Shown: positions 34,298-43,535 of the stretch, piece by piece
How positions within the stretch are numbered: position 1 is the first letter of the stretch
Layout of the letters: each line of letters opens with the position of its first letter
Made by a program: the position numbers and the translations under genes
DNA from: Chryseobacterium sp. VAUSW3
GTDB lineage: Bacteria; Bacteroidota; Bacteroidia; Flavobacteriales; Weeksellaceae
Length of the DNA: 64,000 nucleotides
Assembly: GCF_002205795.1 (NCBI RefSeq)
Contig: NZ_NIUY01000001.1
Span: 744,001 to 808,000, forward strand
Direction of reading: 5' to 3'
The notes under the pieces: generated by a model
Told to the model about the DNA's origin: nothing
Database searches by the model: none
What the model saw: only the letters and a program-made list of their open reading frames with translations

Positions 34298-35656
34298 ATG
34301 GAGCACTATAACGTAGACCAGAAAATTCAGGAATTTATGGCCAGAATTGAAGCTAAAAATCCGAATGAACCGGAATTTCTTCAGGCCGTGAAAGAAGTTG
34401 CAGTTACTGTAATTCCTTTTATTTCAACTAGAAAACAGTACACCGGAAAAAAACTTTTGGAAAGAATGGCTGAGCCGGAAAGAACAATTATCTTCCGTGT
34501 TCCGTGGGTTGATGACAAAGGTGAAATTCAGGTAAACAGAGGTTTCAGAATCCAGATGAACTCTGCAATTGGTCCATACAAAGGCGGCATCCGTTTTCAT
34601 CCTACCGTAAATTTATCAGTTCTGAAATTTTTGGCTTTCGAGCAGACTTTCAAAAACTCTTTAACCACATTACCAATGGGTGGTGGAAAAGGAGGTGCAG
34701 ATTTCGATCCACAAGGAAAATCTGATAATGAAATCATGCGTTTCTGCCAGGCTTTCATGACGGAAATGTGCAAACATATTGGTCCTGAAACCGATGTTCC
34801 TGCAGGAGATATTGGTGTTGGTGCAAGAGAAATCGGTTATTTATTCGGTCAGTATAAAAAAATCAGAAACGAATTTACAGGGGTACTTACCGGAAAAGGT
34901 TTAGCCTACGGTGGTTCATTGATCCGCCCGGAAGCGACAGGTTACGGGGTTGTATATTTCGCAGAGCAGATGCTGAAAACCATTGGACAGGATTTCAAGG
35001 GAAAAACGGTTTGTGTTTCAGGTTTCGGAAATGTTGCATGGGGTGTTGTGAAAAAAGCTACCGAACTTGGCGGAAAAGTTGTAACTATTTCCGGTCCAGA
35101 CGGTTACATCTATGATAAAGACGGCATCAGTGGCGAAAAAATCGATTATCTTTTAGAATTAAGAGCATCAGGGAACAACAGAGCCGAAGATTATGCGAAG
35201 AAATTCCCAAGTGCTGAATTCCATGCAGGGAAACGTCCATGGGAAGTTAAATGTGATGTTGCCATTCCTGCAGCAACACAAAACGAACTTCACCTGGAGG
35301 ATGCGAAGAATCTTGTAGCAAACGGAGTAATTTGCGTTACCGAAGCTGCAAATATGCCTTCAACTTTAGATGCAATTAATCATTTCTTAGGAAACAAAGT
35401 TCTTTTCTCTCCGGGGAAAGCTTCCAACGCTGGTGGTGTAGCCACTTCCGGTCTGGAAATGACCCAGAACTCCATCCGTTTGAACTGGTCTTCCGAGGAA
35501 GTTGATGCAAGACTTAAGGAAATTATGATCGGCATTCACAAAGCTTGTAGAGATTACGGCAAAGAAGAAGATGGCTATGTAAACTATGTGAAAGGTGCAA
35601 ATATCGCAGGTTTCGTAAAAGTTGCAGAAGCAATGCTTGCACAAGGTGTCGTATAA
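34298..35656 (+). CDS. gdhA: NADP-specific glutamate dehydrogenase
   Basis: 452 aa. Converts 2-oxoglutarate and ammonium to glutamate. The catalytic Lys region is LPMGGGKGGADFDP, the substrate-binding GGIRFHP, and the nucleotide fold VSGFGNVAWGVVKKA. The length (about 450) and Lys-rich start fit the hexameric NADPH type. With glnN (47389) it covers ammonium assimilation. Confidence 0.95.
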   Translation: MEHYNVDQKIQEFMARIEAKNPNEPEFLQAVKEVAVTVIPFISTRKQYTGKKLLERMAEPERTIIFRVPWVDDKGEIQVNRGFRIQMNSAIGPYKGGIRFHPTVNLSVLKFLAFEQTFKNSLTTLPMGGGKGGADFDPQGKSDNEIMRFCQAFMTEMCKHIGPETDVPAGDIGVGAREIGYLFGQYKKIRNEFTGVLTGKGLAYGGSLIRPEATGYGVVYFAEQMLKTIGQDFKGKTVCVSGFGNVAWGVVKKATELGGKVVTISGPDGYIYDKDGISGEKIDYLLELRASGNNRAEDYAKKFPSAEFHAGKRPWEVKCDVAIPAATQNELHLEDAKNLVANGVICVTEAANMPSTLDAINHFLGNKVLFSPGKASNAGGVATSGLEMTQNSIRLNWSSEEVDARLKEIMIGIHKACRDYGKEEDGYVNYVKGANIAGFVKVAEAMLAQGVV

Positions 35657-35662
35657 AAAATA

Positions 35663-35687
35663 AAGCCGGATTCTCTCCGGCTTTTTT
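35663..35687 (+). terminator. Terminator of gdhA
   Basis: Stem AAGCCGGA / TCCGGCTT, loop TTCTC, then T tract. Confidence 0.85.
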
Positions 35688-35859
35688 CATAAAGCCTGTC
35701 CCGGGATAATGGGAAAAAAAGTAAAATGAAAGGATAAAGAGCATTGATTTTTCAGTGCTTTTTATTTTGGTGAAAACTGAAGAAATTATTTTCACCCCGA
35801 ACTTTTAAAGAAGCCGCAGATTCTGTATTCCGAAAATTACTAATTTTACTTAAATCTTT

Positions 35860-36477
35860 ATGAACATGCCAACTTCAGAACCAAGGATTGACGCCTATAT
35901 TGAGAATGCCCAGCCCTTCGCAAAACCCATTCTTATTCATCTCCGCGAAATCATCCACGAAACCTGTCCGGAGGTGGAAGAAACCTGGAAGTGGAGTTTT
36001 CCGCATTTCATGTACAAGGGGAAAATCCTCTGCGCGTTCACTGCATTTAAGCAACACTGCGGCTTCGGGTTCTGGCTTGAAAAGGAAATGAAAACCATAA
36101 AAGAAATCACCGAGAACGCCGAAAGAACCGGAATGTTTACGTTAGGAAAAATTACAAGCATCGACGACCTTCCATCGAAAGTTCTGCTACAAGCAGCGAT
36201 TAAAGAAGCCATGGACCTTACCGACATGGGCGTTACGCTGAAGAAAGCAGCTCCCGAAAAGAAAGAAACCGAAGTTCCGGCCTATTTTTCTGAGGCGCTT
36301 AATCAAAATTCTGGTGCTAAAAAAGTCTTCGAAAACGCATCACCTTACTTCAGGAAAGAATACATCATGTGGATCACCGATGCAAAAACCGAAACTACCA
36401 GAAACAAAAGAATGCAACAGGCGCTAGAGTGGATTTCCGAAGGAAAAGGCCGCAACTGGAAATATGAGAAACGCTGA
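35860..36477 (+). CDS. DUF1801 / YdeI-OmdA-like domain protein
   Basis: 205 aa, cytosolic. The N-terminal part (EVEETWKWSFPHFMYKGKIL...CGFGFWL) is the DUF1801 fold. The C-terminal part (FENASPYFRKEYIMWITDAK ... RMQQALEWISEGKGRNWK) is the OmdA/YdeI-type bacteriocin-protection-like helix pair. Function unknown. Start may be ATG 35860 or ATG 35866. Converges on the dnaE2-type gene. Confidence 0.88.
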   Translation: MNMPTSEPRIDAYIENAQPFAKPILIHLREIIHETCPEVEETWKWSFPHFMYKGKILCAFTAFKQHCGFGFWLEKEMKTIKEITENAERTGMFTLGKITSIDDLPSKVLLQAAIKEAMDLTDMGVTLKKAAPEKKETEVPAYFSEALNQNSGAKKVFENASPYFRKEYIMWITDAKTETTRNKRMQQALEWISEGKGRNWKYEKR

Positions 36478-36486
36478 TTTTCTAAT

Positions 36487-39400
36487 TTAACTGATTTTAT
36501 GCCGCGGTAAACCGATTTCATGTTCCTGAGGATAAGGCTTCCGGAACGTCATGCTTACATCTTCTTTAATCTGGCGGTGAATATCGTACTGCTTCTCTTT
36601 GTGGTAAGCGTAACGCGGATCGGGAATCATCGGCATTTTAGCCATTTTAATGACGGTGATGGTCGGGAAATGATAGTCTACCTCAACCGTTCCCAACAGC
36701 AGATAACAGCCGCCACCCATAAAATCGTACTGCTTCAGAGAATCCGGAAAATGCGCCGTGTCGAAATAATCGCCGTTCACGTCGATCCAGGTGCCGAAAA
36801 ACATATTTCCTTTTTTGGTTGGCACGTGTTTTCGGGAAATCAGATACGCCAACATTTTTACCTGTTTTTTATGATTTTTCAAAAGATCTTTCACAAAAAC
36901 AGAACCTCTGTATTGGGTTTCCAGAAGGTCAAACGGTGTGTAGGAAACCGGAAATCCCAGGATTTCGATCTCATCAAAAGCATCTTCAAAAAAATCCCTT
37001 TTCAACTCCGGTAGATGATAGTCCTGAACAGGTTCTTCAAACAGCATTCTACCTCTGTTTTCGGGCTTGAAGTTAATGAGCAGCAATCTTGCTTCAATGA
37101 GAAGTTCATTTTTCTGTTTCCCGGTAAACCGGAAAGCGCCGATAAAAATTAGAATCTGTACTCCCTCAATCCCAATCGGAATGCGTCGGATAAAATCTTC
37201 CAATGATTGATAATTTCCGTTTCTCTCCCGTTCTTCAGAGATAAGCTGCGCAATTTTGGTATCGAGCGACTGAAGGTGCATAAATCCCAGAAAGATATTT
37301 TTTCCCTGCAGTGAAGTCTGAAATTCACTGGAATTAACACAGGGATTCTGAATGATTCCGCCCGACATTTTCGCTTCGTGAACATAAACTTCGGTCCTGT
37401 AAAACCCACCCTGATTATTAATGACCGAAACCATAAATTCCAGCGGATAATAAACCTTTAAATATAAACTCTGGTAACTTTCTACCGCATAAGACGCCGA
37501 GTGCGCCTTGCAGAACGAATATCCCGCAAAAGACTGAATCTGTCGGAAAGCTTCCGTAGTCATCTGTTCCGAATGTCCCTGATTTTTGCAGGATTCAAAA
37601 AAGTTGTTTTTCACTTCATTCAGCTTCTGAATGGACCGCTCTTTTCCGCTCATGGCCCGTCTTAAAATATCTCCATCGGCATGACTGAGGCCGCCAAAAT
37701 ACTGCGCAATTTTGATCACATCTTCCTGATAAACCATGATTCCGTAGGTTTCTTTCAGATTTTCTTCAAATACGGGATGAAAATATTCAAACTGATCGGG
37801 ATTGTTGTGACGGAAAATATATTCCTTCATCATTCCGCTTTGCGCCACACCCGGCCGGATGATGGAAGAGGCAGCCACCAAAGTTCTGTAATCACTGCAT
37901 TTTAAACGTCTTAAAAGTCCGCGCATTGCCGGGCTTTCTATATAAAAACATCCTATTGTTTTTCCTGTTGCCAAATACTCATTACACACCGCTTCATCTT
38001 TAGAAATAGAAGTATCCCGGATATTCACCTCAATTCCACGGTTTTTTTTAATGAGTTCCACCGTGTCGCTGATGGTTCCCAAGCCCCGCTGAGAAAGAAT
38101 ATCAAACTTTTCGAGCCCGATGTCTTCAGCCACATGCATATCAAACTGAACGATCGGAAATCCTTTTGGAGGCATTTCCAAGGCAGAGTAATTCGTAATA
38201 GGCTCTTCGGAAATCAGAATTCCGCAGGCATGCATACTTCTCTGGTTGGGGAATTTTTCCAGAAGTTTACCATATTTGTGAACGAGTTTTACGACTTTGT
38301 TGCCATCATGGGTTTCCATCGGTTTTGTCGCAAGATCATCAAGCTCTTCTTTGGGCAGACCAAAGGCTTTCCCCACTTCCCGGAATATCGAACGGTATTT
38401 GAATTCGACATTGGTTCCGCAAAACGCAACGTGATCTTTTCCGTATTTATTAAAAATATATTCCAGGATTGCGTCTCTGTTTTGCCAGCTCCAGTCGATA
38501 TCAAAATCCGGCGGCGAGGTTCGGTTAAGATTCAGAAAACGTTCAAAATAAAGATCCAGTTCTATCGGGCAGATATCGGTGATTCCCAAACAGTAACTTA
38601 CGATAGAATTGGCTCCACTTCCCCGTCCGACATGCATAAATCCCATGCTGTTGCTGTATTGAACGATATCCCAAGTGATGAGAAAGTATGCGGAAAATTT
38701 GAGGTCACCAATCACTTTAAGTTCTTTTTCAACTCTCTTGCGTGCGACCTCATCATCGGCTGCGTATCGTTTTTCTAATCCCGAATAGGCGAGACTGGTC
38801 AAAAGTTCCATATCCTCCTCTAAAGATCCTTTGAAATATTTTTTGTTTTTGTTTTCGGTGCTTCCACGTTCTTTGTAGGCAAATTCAAAACTGCATTCGG
38901 AGAGAATTTTCTTTGTATTTCTGATGATTTCGGGATACCGCTCGAATGATTTCAGTACACTTGCTTCAGAACTCAGATATTCTGATTTGCTGCAGATGTC
39001 TTCCTCAGAAAGTTTAGAAAGCAAAGTGTTATTTTCAATCGCCCTTAAAACCCGATGTAAATGATATTCTTTTTTGGTACTGAACGTTACCGGATGCAGA
39101 ATTACCATTTTGTAGGTTCTGCTCATCAACTCCGGACGGATCATTAAGTTTAATTCTTCCTCGCGCAAACCGATAAATTCATGCTCCTGAAGCGTTTCCG
39201 GAATGTTATTGATTGGATAGATCACAAAAACCTGTTCAAACGGGGGCGCTTTTTCCGTGAGTTCCTCGCCATCACAATTGTGTGCGGTCAGTACGCGGTT
39301 GATTTCTCCAATCCCGCTGAACTCTTTTGCCACAGCAATGTATAACAGTTTGTTTTCTTTTCTTACTTCAACACCTGCGATGGGTTTGATGCCATAGTTT

Positions 39401-39555
39401 TCGCACTCTTTTTTGAATTCATAAATTCCGGTAACGGTATTAATGTCCGTTAAAACTAATTCTTTAGTTCCTGATTTGTACGCCTGCTGTACCAGTGCCT
39501 CAATGGAGAGTGTGCCGTAGCGTAAACTGTGATATGAATGACAGTTCAGGAACAT
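36487..39555 (-). CDS. DnaE-type DNA polymerase III alpha subunit, second copy (DnaE2-like)
   Basis: 1022 aa, shorter than replicative DnaE (about 1160 or more) and without its long C-terminal tau-binding region. Order: PHP domain (1-260), palm/fingers with the catalytic Asp pair D352/D354 in SPPDFDIDW, the thumb region, a HhH segment (about 790-815, IPIGIEGVQILIFIGAFR) and an OB-like end. PHP metal ligands are partly lost (LNCHS and LTDIN in place of LHxHS and LTDHx). Its start shares a base with dinB's stop. Inference: translesion or error-prone polymerase induced with dinB. Confidence 0.9.
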   Translation of the reverse strand: MFLNCHSYHSLRYGTLSIEALVQQAYKSGTKELVLTDINTVTGIYEFKKECENYGIKPIAGVEVRKENKLLYIAVAKEFSGIGEINRVLTAHNCDGEELTEKAPPFEQVFVIYPINNIPETLQEHEFIGLREEELNLMIRPELMSRTYKMVILHPVTFSTKKEYHLHRVLRAIENNTLLSKLSEEDICSKSEYLSSEASVLKSFERYPEIIRNTKKILSECSFEFAYKERGSTENKNKKYFKGSLEEDMELLTSLAYSGLEKRYAADDEVARKRVEKELKVIGDLKFSAYFLITWDIVQYSNSMGFMHVGRGSGANSIVSYCLGITDICPIELDLYFERFLNLNRTSPPDFDIDWSWQNRDAILEYIFNKYGKDHVAFCGTNVEFKYRSIFREVGKAFGLPKEELDDLATKPMETHDGNKVVKLVHKYGKLLEKFPNQRSMHACGILISEEPITNYSALEMPPKGFPIVQFDMHVAEDIGLEKFDILSQRGLGTISDTVELIKKNRGIEVNIRDTSISKDEAVCNEYLATGKTIGCFYIESPAMRGLLRRLKCSDYRTLVAASSIIRPGVAQSGMMKEYIFRHNNPDQFEYFHPVFEENLKETYGIMVYQEDVIKIAQYFGGLSHADGDILRRAMSGKERSIQKLNEVKNNFFESCKNQGHSEQMTTEAFRQIQSFAGYSFCKAHSASYAVESYQSLYLKVYYPLEFMVSVINNQGGFYRTEVYVHEAKMSGGIIQNPCVNSSEFQTSLQGKNIFLGFMHLQSLDTKIAQLISEERERNGNYQSLEDFIRRIPIGIEGVQILIFIGAFRFTGKQKNELLIEARLLLINFKPENRGRMLFEEPVQDYHLPELKRDFFEDAFDEIEILGFPVSYTPFDLLETQYRGSVFVKDLLKNHKKQVKMLAYLISRKHVPTKKGNMFFGTWIDVNGDYFDTAHFPDSLKQYDFMGGGCYLLLGTVEVDYHFPTITVIKMAKMPMIPDPRYAYHKEKQYDIHRQIKEDVSMTFRKPYPQEHEIGLPRHKIS

Positions 39556-40733
39556 TATTTATATGTTTTTGGGGCATCTGCAGTTCCGTCCGAGAAATCA
39601 AACCCTGAAGCCCGTCTCACGGCATCAGCGCCAAAGCGGTTCTTAATACGGTCCATGGTTTGGTAAAGGTTCATCAGTTCTTCGGTATCTTCAAAAAGAT
39701 TCATCTGGTGACTGCCGTGTACCAAGCCGGTAAACCGTAAACCAACCAAACGCAGGCGCATTCTGCGGGTATAGATTTTATTAAACAAATCCTGAGCAAT
39801 CCGCGAAAGGGTATGATCTGCTGCAGTATAAGCCACTTTGCATTGTTTGGTCTCCGTATCGAAATTGGCGTAACGGATTTTGATGACCACGATGGAAGTG
39901 AGCCATTTTTCTTTGCGCAGCTGGTAAGCGAGTTCTTCTGCCATTCCTGAAATCAGACTTCTTATGGCAAACACATCCATAGTATCATTGGAAAAAGTAT
40001 GTTCTTTTGAAATTGATTTTCTTTCGGAATAAGGAATTACTGGGGTTTCATCGATTCCGTTGGCTTTTCTCCAGAGCTCGGTTCCATTTTTTCCGATCAT
40101 CTGCTGAAGGGCTAATACCGGCATTTCGGAAAGGGTTTTAATGGTCCGGATGCCGATTCTTGAGAGCAAGCGAAAGGTCGCTTCGCCAACCATTGGGATT
40201 TTCCGGATGGAAAGTGGATTAAGGAATGGCTTAATCTGGGATTCATTAATTTCAAGCTTACCGGAAGGTTTGGATTCTCCGGTTCCGATTTTCGAAACGG
40301 TTTTATTCACAGAAAGTGCAAAACTGATCGGCAATCCGGTTTCCTTAGTTACCTGTGATGCAATTTCCTGAGTCCACTGGTAACAGCCGAAAAATTTATC
40401 CATTCCGGTAAGATCCAGATAAAACTCATCAATACTTGCTTTTTCCATCACGGGGACACGCTGCTGAATGATTTCGGTGACATCATGTGATAATTTCGAG
40501 AACATTTCATAATCACCTTTCACCACTTTTGCATCGGGACAAAGTTTCAGCGCCATCTGGATCGGCATCGCCGAGCGCACACCAAAATATCGGGCTTCAT
40601 ATGAACATGATGCCACTACACCGCGCTCGCCACCACCTATGATCAGGGGAATGCCTTTCAGATCGCTGTTCTGAAGCCTGGCGCAGGAAACGAAGAACGC
40701 ATCCAAATCCATATGTGCAATTGCATGATTCAT
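39555..40733 (-). CDS. dinB: Y-family DNA polymerase (DinB/Pol IV-like)
   Basis: 392 aa. The catalytic carboxylates are present: D9 in HMDLDAFF and D102/E103 in ASIDEFYLDL, so it is active, unlike ImuB. The HhH thumb region GEATFRLLSRIGIRTIKTL and little-finger domain follow. The beta-clamp motif QMNLF lies near residue 352. It overlaps the dnaE2-type gene by one base and diverges from the S24 regulator with 61 bp between the start codons. Confidence 0.93.
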   Translation of the reverse strand: MNHAIAHMDLDAFFVSCARLQNSDLKGIPLIIGGGERGVVASCSYEARYFGVRSAMPIQMALKLCPDAKVVKGDYEMFSKLSHDVTEIIQQRVPVMEKASIDEFYLDLTGMDKFFGCYQWTQEIASQVTKETGLPISFALSVNKTVSKIGTGESKPSGKLEINESQIKPFLNPLSIRKIPMVGEATFRLLSRIGIRTIKTLSEMPVLALQQMIGKNGTELWRKANGIDETPVIPYSERKSISKEHTFSNDTMDVFAIRSLISGMAEELAYQLRKEKWLTSIVVIKIRYANFDTETKQCKVAYTAADHTLSRIAQDLFNKIYTRRMRLRLVGLRFTGLVHGSHQMNLFEDTEELMNLYQTMDRIKNRFGADAVRRASGFDFSDGTADAPKTYK

Positions 40734-40737
40734 GACG

Positions 40738-40794
40738 CAAAATTATACACTATTTGTCCCAAAATCATTATATTTGTGGATACAATTTGTCCCA
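40738..40794. promoter_or_regulatory. Shared divergent control region with two ATTTGTCCCA direct repeats
   Basis: ATTTGTCCCA occurs at 40752-40761 and 40785-40794 (start-to-start 33 bp, about three helical turns). Between them lies TATATTTG (40769-40776), the -7 box for the regulator. On the minus strand TAATTTTG (40738-40745) is the -7 box for dinB, ending 4 nt before its ATG. The left repeat sits just upstream of the dinB box; the right one abuts the regulator's ATG. They fit an operator for the S24 regulator, controlling both directions. Confidence 0.6.
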
Positions 40795-41571
40795 ATGTCA
40801 GTTTTTTCAGATAACATCAGGTTTTTAAGAGGTAAGAAGGATTTAGCTCAACAAGGGTTCGCAGATCAGCTCGGAATCAGTCGCGATCGCTATTCGAAAT
40901 ATGAAAGTGGCCGCTCGGAGCCACCGTATGAAATCCTCATCAAGATATCCAAATTTTTCCACATCAGTATTGATTTGCTCCTAACGGTGGATATCCGGAA
41001 ATATCCTTTGGAAGGAATGATGAAGCTGCCTGACAACCGGATTGTTTTGCCGGTAGTAGTCGATCAGCACGGCAATAATTTTATTGAAATTGTACCGCAG
41101 AAAGCTTCCATGGGCTATCTAAATGGGTACAGCGATCCGGAATATATGGAAAGTCTGCAGCGCATGAATCTTCCGTTTCTGAAACATGGAAAGTTCCGCG
41201 GATTTCTGGCTGATGGAGATTCCATGCCGCCATTTGCTGACGGATCTTATGTAATTGGCGAGTATGTAGAAAATATTGCAGACCTGAAACCCGAGAAGGA
41301 ATACATTTTTGTAACCCCACAGGGAATCACTTATAAAACTTTAGTGGCGGTAAATTCCTCTTCTGTCACCGTATCTGCTGACAACCCATTTTATCCGCCG
41401 TACGAAATCGCTCTCGAGGATCTTGTGGAAATCTGGCGTTATGTGCGCGGAATTTTGCCACAGGATTACAAACCCAACCAGTCTTATGATACAGGAATAA
41501 AAAGCATGTTCTTGGAAATTAAAAAAGATATTAAAGAATTGGATGATAAAGTCTCTAATTTTAAATCATAA
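40795..41571 (+). CDS. HTH-S24 (LexA/CI-like) transcriptional regulator
   Basis: 258 aa from MSVFSDNIRF; 21 in-frame codons upstream run through the promoter and operator and are excluded. An N-terminal XRE helix-turn-helix (residues 5-62, LAQQGFADQLGISRDRYSKYE) joins a LexA-like S24 domain with a Ser-Lys dyad, S143 in ADGDSMPPF and K181 in ITYKTLVAV (spacing 38, as in LexA). The usual Ala-Gly cleavage site reads Met106-Gly107 in KASMGYLNGY. A short coiled end (KKDIKELDDKVSNF) follows. Probably a DNA-damage-sensing repressor of dinB-dnaE2. Confidence 0.88.
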   Translation: MSVFSDNIRFLRGKKDLAQQGFADQLGISRDRYSKYESGRSEPPYEILIKISKFFHISIDLLLTVDIRKYPLEGMMKLPDNRIVLPVVVDQHGNNFIEIVPQKASMGYLNGYSDPEYMESLQRMNLPFLKHGKFRGFLADGDSMPPFADGSYVIGEYVENIADLKPEKEYIFVTPQGITYKTLVAVNSSSVTVSADNPFYPPYEIALEDLVEIWRYVRGILPQDYKPNQSYDTGIKSMFLEIKKDIKELDDKVSNFKS

Positions 41572-41667
41572 CAGGAAAGTACTTCATATTGGGGAATCTT
41601 TCGCGAAAATTCCTCTTCAAACGTATCGGATATTTTAACTATTTTTACACTCATATTAAGCAAAAAA

Positions 41668-42294
41668 GTGACTCGAAAATTATTTTATCTGATTTTATTT
41701 TTCTGCATGAATCTTTCTTTCGCGCAACAAAATGATGAATTCAAAAGTGCGAAAGACTATTTCGATTATCAAAGATTTATGCTGAATAGTGAATTCAAGA
41801 AAAAATTTGATAACGAAAAAGATATCACGCAAAAAATAGCGATCAAAAAAGACTTTTCGGAGTTTATGGTAAAGCTCGACAGTATTCAGAACACCGCTTT
41901 CATAGGAACTTTAATCAAAGTAAAAAACCGCGAAGATTTAGAAAAAATTAACGTTAAAAATCTGCCGGAACTTCGTTTAAATCCGAAAAAAGAGGACCTG
42001 AATAAGGAAGCCCAGTATCCCGGAGGTTTCGAAACTTTAAGAAAACAGGTTGCTGATTTATTCTACACCGATTCGGTTCTTCCTGATCAGAAATTGTTAA
42101 AAACAAATGTTGTTTTCGTTGTAGAAAAGGACGGGAGCATTGCAAATGTGCAGGCTCAGGGCGAAAATTTCACCTTCAACCGCCAGGCTGAAATTGCAAT
42201 GTACCTTCTTCCGGACAAATTTTCTCCCGCCACTATCAACGGAACTGCGGTTCGGTACCGCTTCCGACTGCCTTTATCAATGAGTTTTGATTAA
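41668..42294 (+). CDS. Exported protein with TonB-C-like end, unknown function
   Basis: 208 aa, GTG start, chosen because it directly precedes a good signal peptide (KLFYLILFFCMNLSFAQQ). The charged helical middle is followed by a TonB C-domain-like end (TNVVFVVEKDGSIANVQAQG ... LPDKFSPATINGTAVRYRFRLPL). Without a membrane anchor it is not a classical TonB. Periplasmic; role unknown. Confidence 0.75.
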   Translation: MTRKLFYLILFFCMNLSFAQQNDEFKSAKDYFDYQRFMLNSEFKKKFDNEKDITQKIAIKKDFSEFMVKLDSIQNTAFIGTLIKVKNREDLEKINVKNLPELRLNPKKEDLNKEAQYPGGFETLRKQVADLFYTDSVLPDQKLLKTNVVFVVEKDGSIANVQAQGENFTFNRQAEIAMYLLPDKFSPATINGTAVRYRFRLPLSMSFD

Positions 42295-42312
42295 ATAATA
42301 ACATTCAGAATT

Positions 42313-42744
42313 ATGTTTACTGACGAATATTACATGAAAATGGCCCTGCAGGAAGCTCAAGTTGCTTTGGAAAAAGACGAGGTTCCTGTCGGCTGCGTTA
42401 TTGTTTCGAATAATCGGGTTATTGCAAAAGCGCACAACCTTACCGAAACACTGAATGATGTTACGGCTCACGCAGAAATGCAGGCCATCACTTCGGCTGC
42501 TAATTTTATGGGCGGTAAATATCTGAGAAACTGCACCATGTACGTCACACTGGAGCCATGTGTAATGTGTTGCGGCGCACTGAACTGGTCGCAGATTTCC
42601 AAGGTGGTCATCGGTGCGCGCGACGAACAGCGCGGCTTTATCAATAAGCATCTTTCCCTCCATCCCAAAACAGAAATTGTGCTGGATGTGCTGGAAGCCA
42701 AATGCTCGCAGATTGTAAAAGATTTCTTTCAGAATAAAAGATAA
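42313..42744 (+). CDS. tadA: tRNA-specific adenosine deaminase-like nucleoside deaminase
   Basis: 143 aa zinc deaminase with HAE (H53, E55) in TAHAEMQAI and the PCVMC pair (C83, C86). TadA converts A34 to inosine in tRNA-Arg(ACG). The tail and size fit TadA; guanine deaminase is the main alternative. Confidence 0.88.
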   Translation: MFTDEYYMKMALQEAQVALEKDEVPVGCVIVSNNRVIAKAHNLTETLNDVTAHAEMQAITSAANFMGGKYLRNCTMYVTLEPCVMCCGALNWSQISKVVIGARDEQRGFINKHLSLHPKTEIVLDVLEAKCSQIVKDFFQNKR

Positions 42745-42757
42745 TCTCTCCGAAACT

Positions 42758-43516
42758 TTACAGATCCCTTCCTAAATAAAATAAACCTTTCAGCGTGTGC
42801 AGGCGGTCTGCCACATGAATCTTTTCGGTAAGCGGCTTGTAAACATGCGAAACACCGCCGGTAGCGACCACGAAACAGTCTTCTTCAACTTCTTCGTTTA
42901 TACGGTCGATAAAACCTTCTACCATACCCAGAAATCCGTAAACCATACCACTCTGCATACAGGAAACGGTATCCAGTCCCAATACTTTTTTAGGTTTTAT
43001 GAGTTCAATTTCAGGCAGTTGTGCGGTGTCATGAATCAGTGAATTGAGTGATGTGATAATTCCCGGCGCGATGATTACGCCTAAAGTTTCTCCTTTTTCA
43101 TCAATACAGCTTGCCGTTAAAGCCGTACCAAAATCAAAAATAATTTTCTTTCCTTCGGGATAAAGATGGTGTGCGGAAACGAGGTTGGCATAAATATCTG
43201 TACCCATTTGTTTGGACTTCGGCTGAACACCAGAATGGGTATTGCGGTCTACAATCACAGGTTTTTTCCCATGAATTTTCTGAATTGCACGGGTAATATC
43301 ATATGTAAGCTGCGGAACTACAGATCCAATAATGATTTTGTCGATATTCCCGGCATTGATCTTATGCGTTTGATACATCATCATAAACTGCATCTGCAGT
43401 TCGTCGCTCGTGCGGTATGGTTTTGTATTAAGAATCCAGGAAACATCGCAGTTTTCATCATCAAAAAGCCCAAACCTGATATTGGTATTCCCAATATTAA
43501 TTACAATTGAAGTCAT
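42758..43516 (-). CDS. coaX: Type III pantothenate kinase
   Basis: 252 aa ASKHA-fold kinase for the first step of CoA synthesis. Landmarks are INIGNTNIRFGLFD (phosphate 1), GTDIYANLVSAHHL (pantothenate site), FDFGTALTASCID (phosphate 2), and PGIITSLNSLIHDTAQLPEI. 20 bp after the M1 peptidase gene, same strand. Confidence 0.93.
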   Translation of the reverse strand: MTSIVINIGNTNIRFGLFDDENCDVSWILNTKPYRTSDELQMQFMMMYQTHKINAGNIDKIIIGSVVPQLTYDITRAIQKIHGKKPVIVDRNTHSGVQPKSKQMGTDIYANLVSAHHLYPEGKKIIFDFGTALTASCIDEKGETLGVIIAPGIITSLNSLIHDTAQLPEIELIKPKKVLGLDTVSCMQSGMVYGFLGMVEGFIDRINEEVEEDCFVVATGGVSHVYKPLTEKIHVADRLHTLKGLFYLGRDL

Positions 43517-43535
43517 TGGAAAACAGTTTTAAATA

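Noticed and set aside
38134-38778. 214-codon frame opposite the dnaE2-type gene
   Set aside because: Shadow of the well-supported minus-strand polymerase; no family features.
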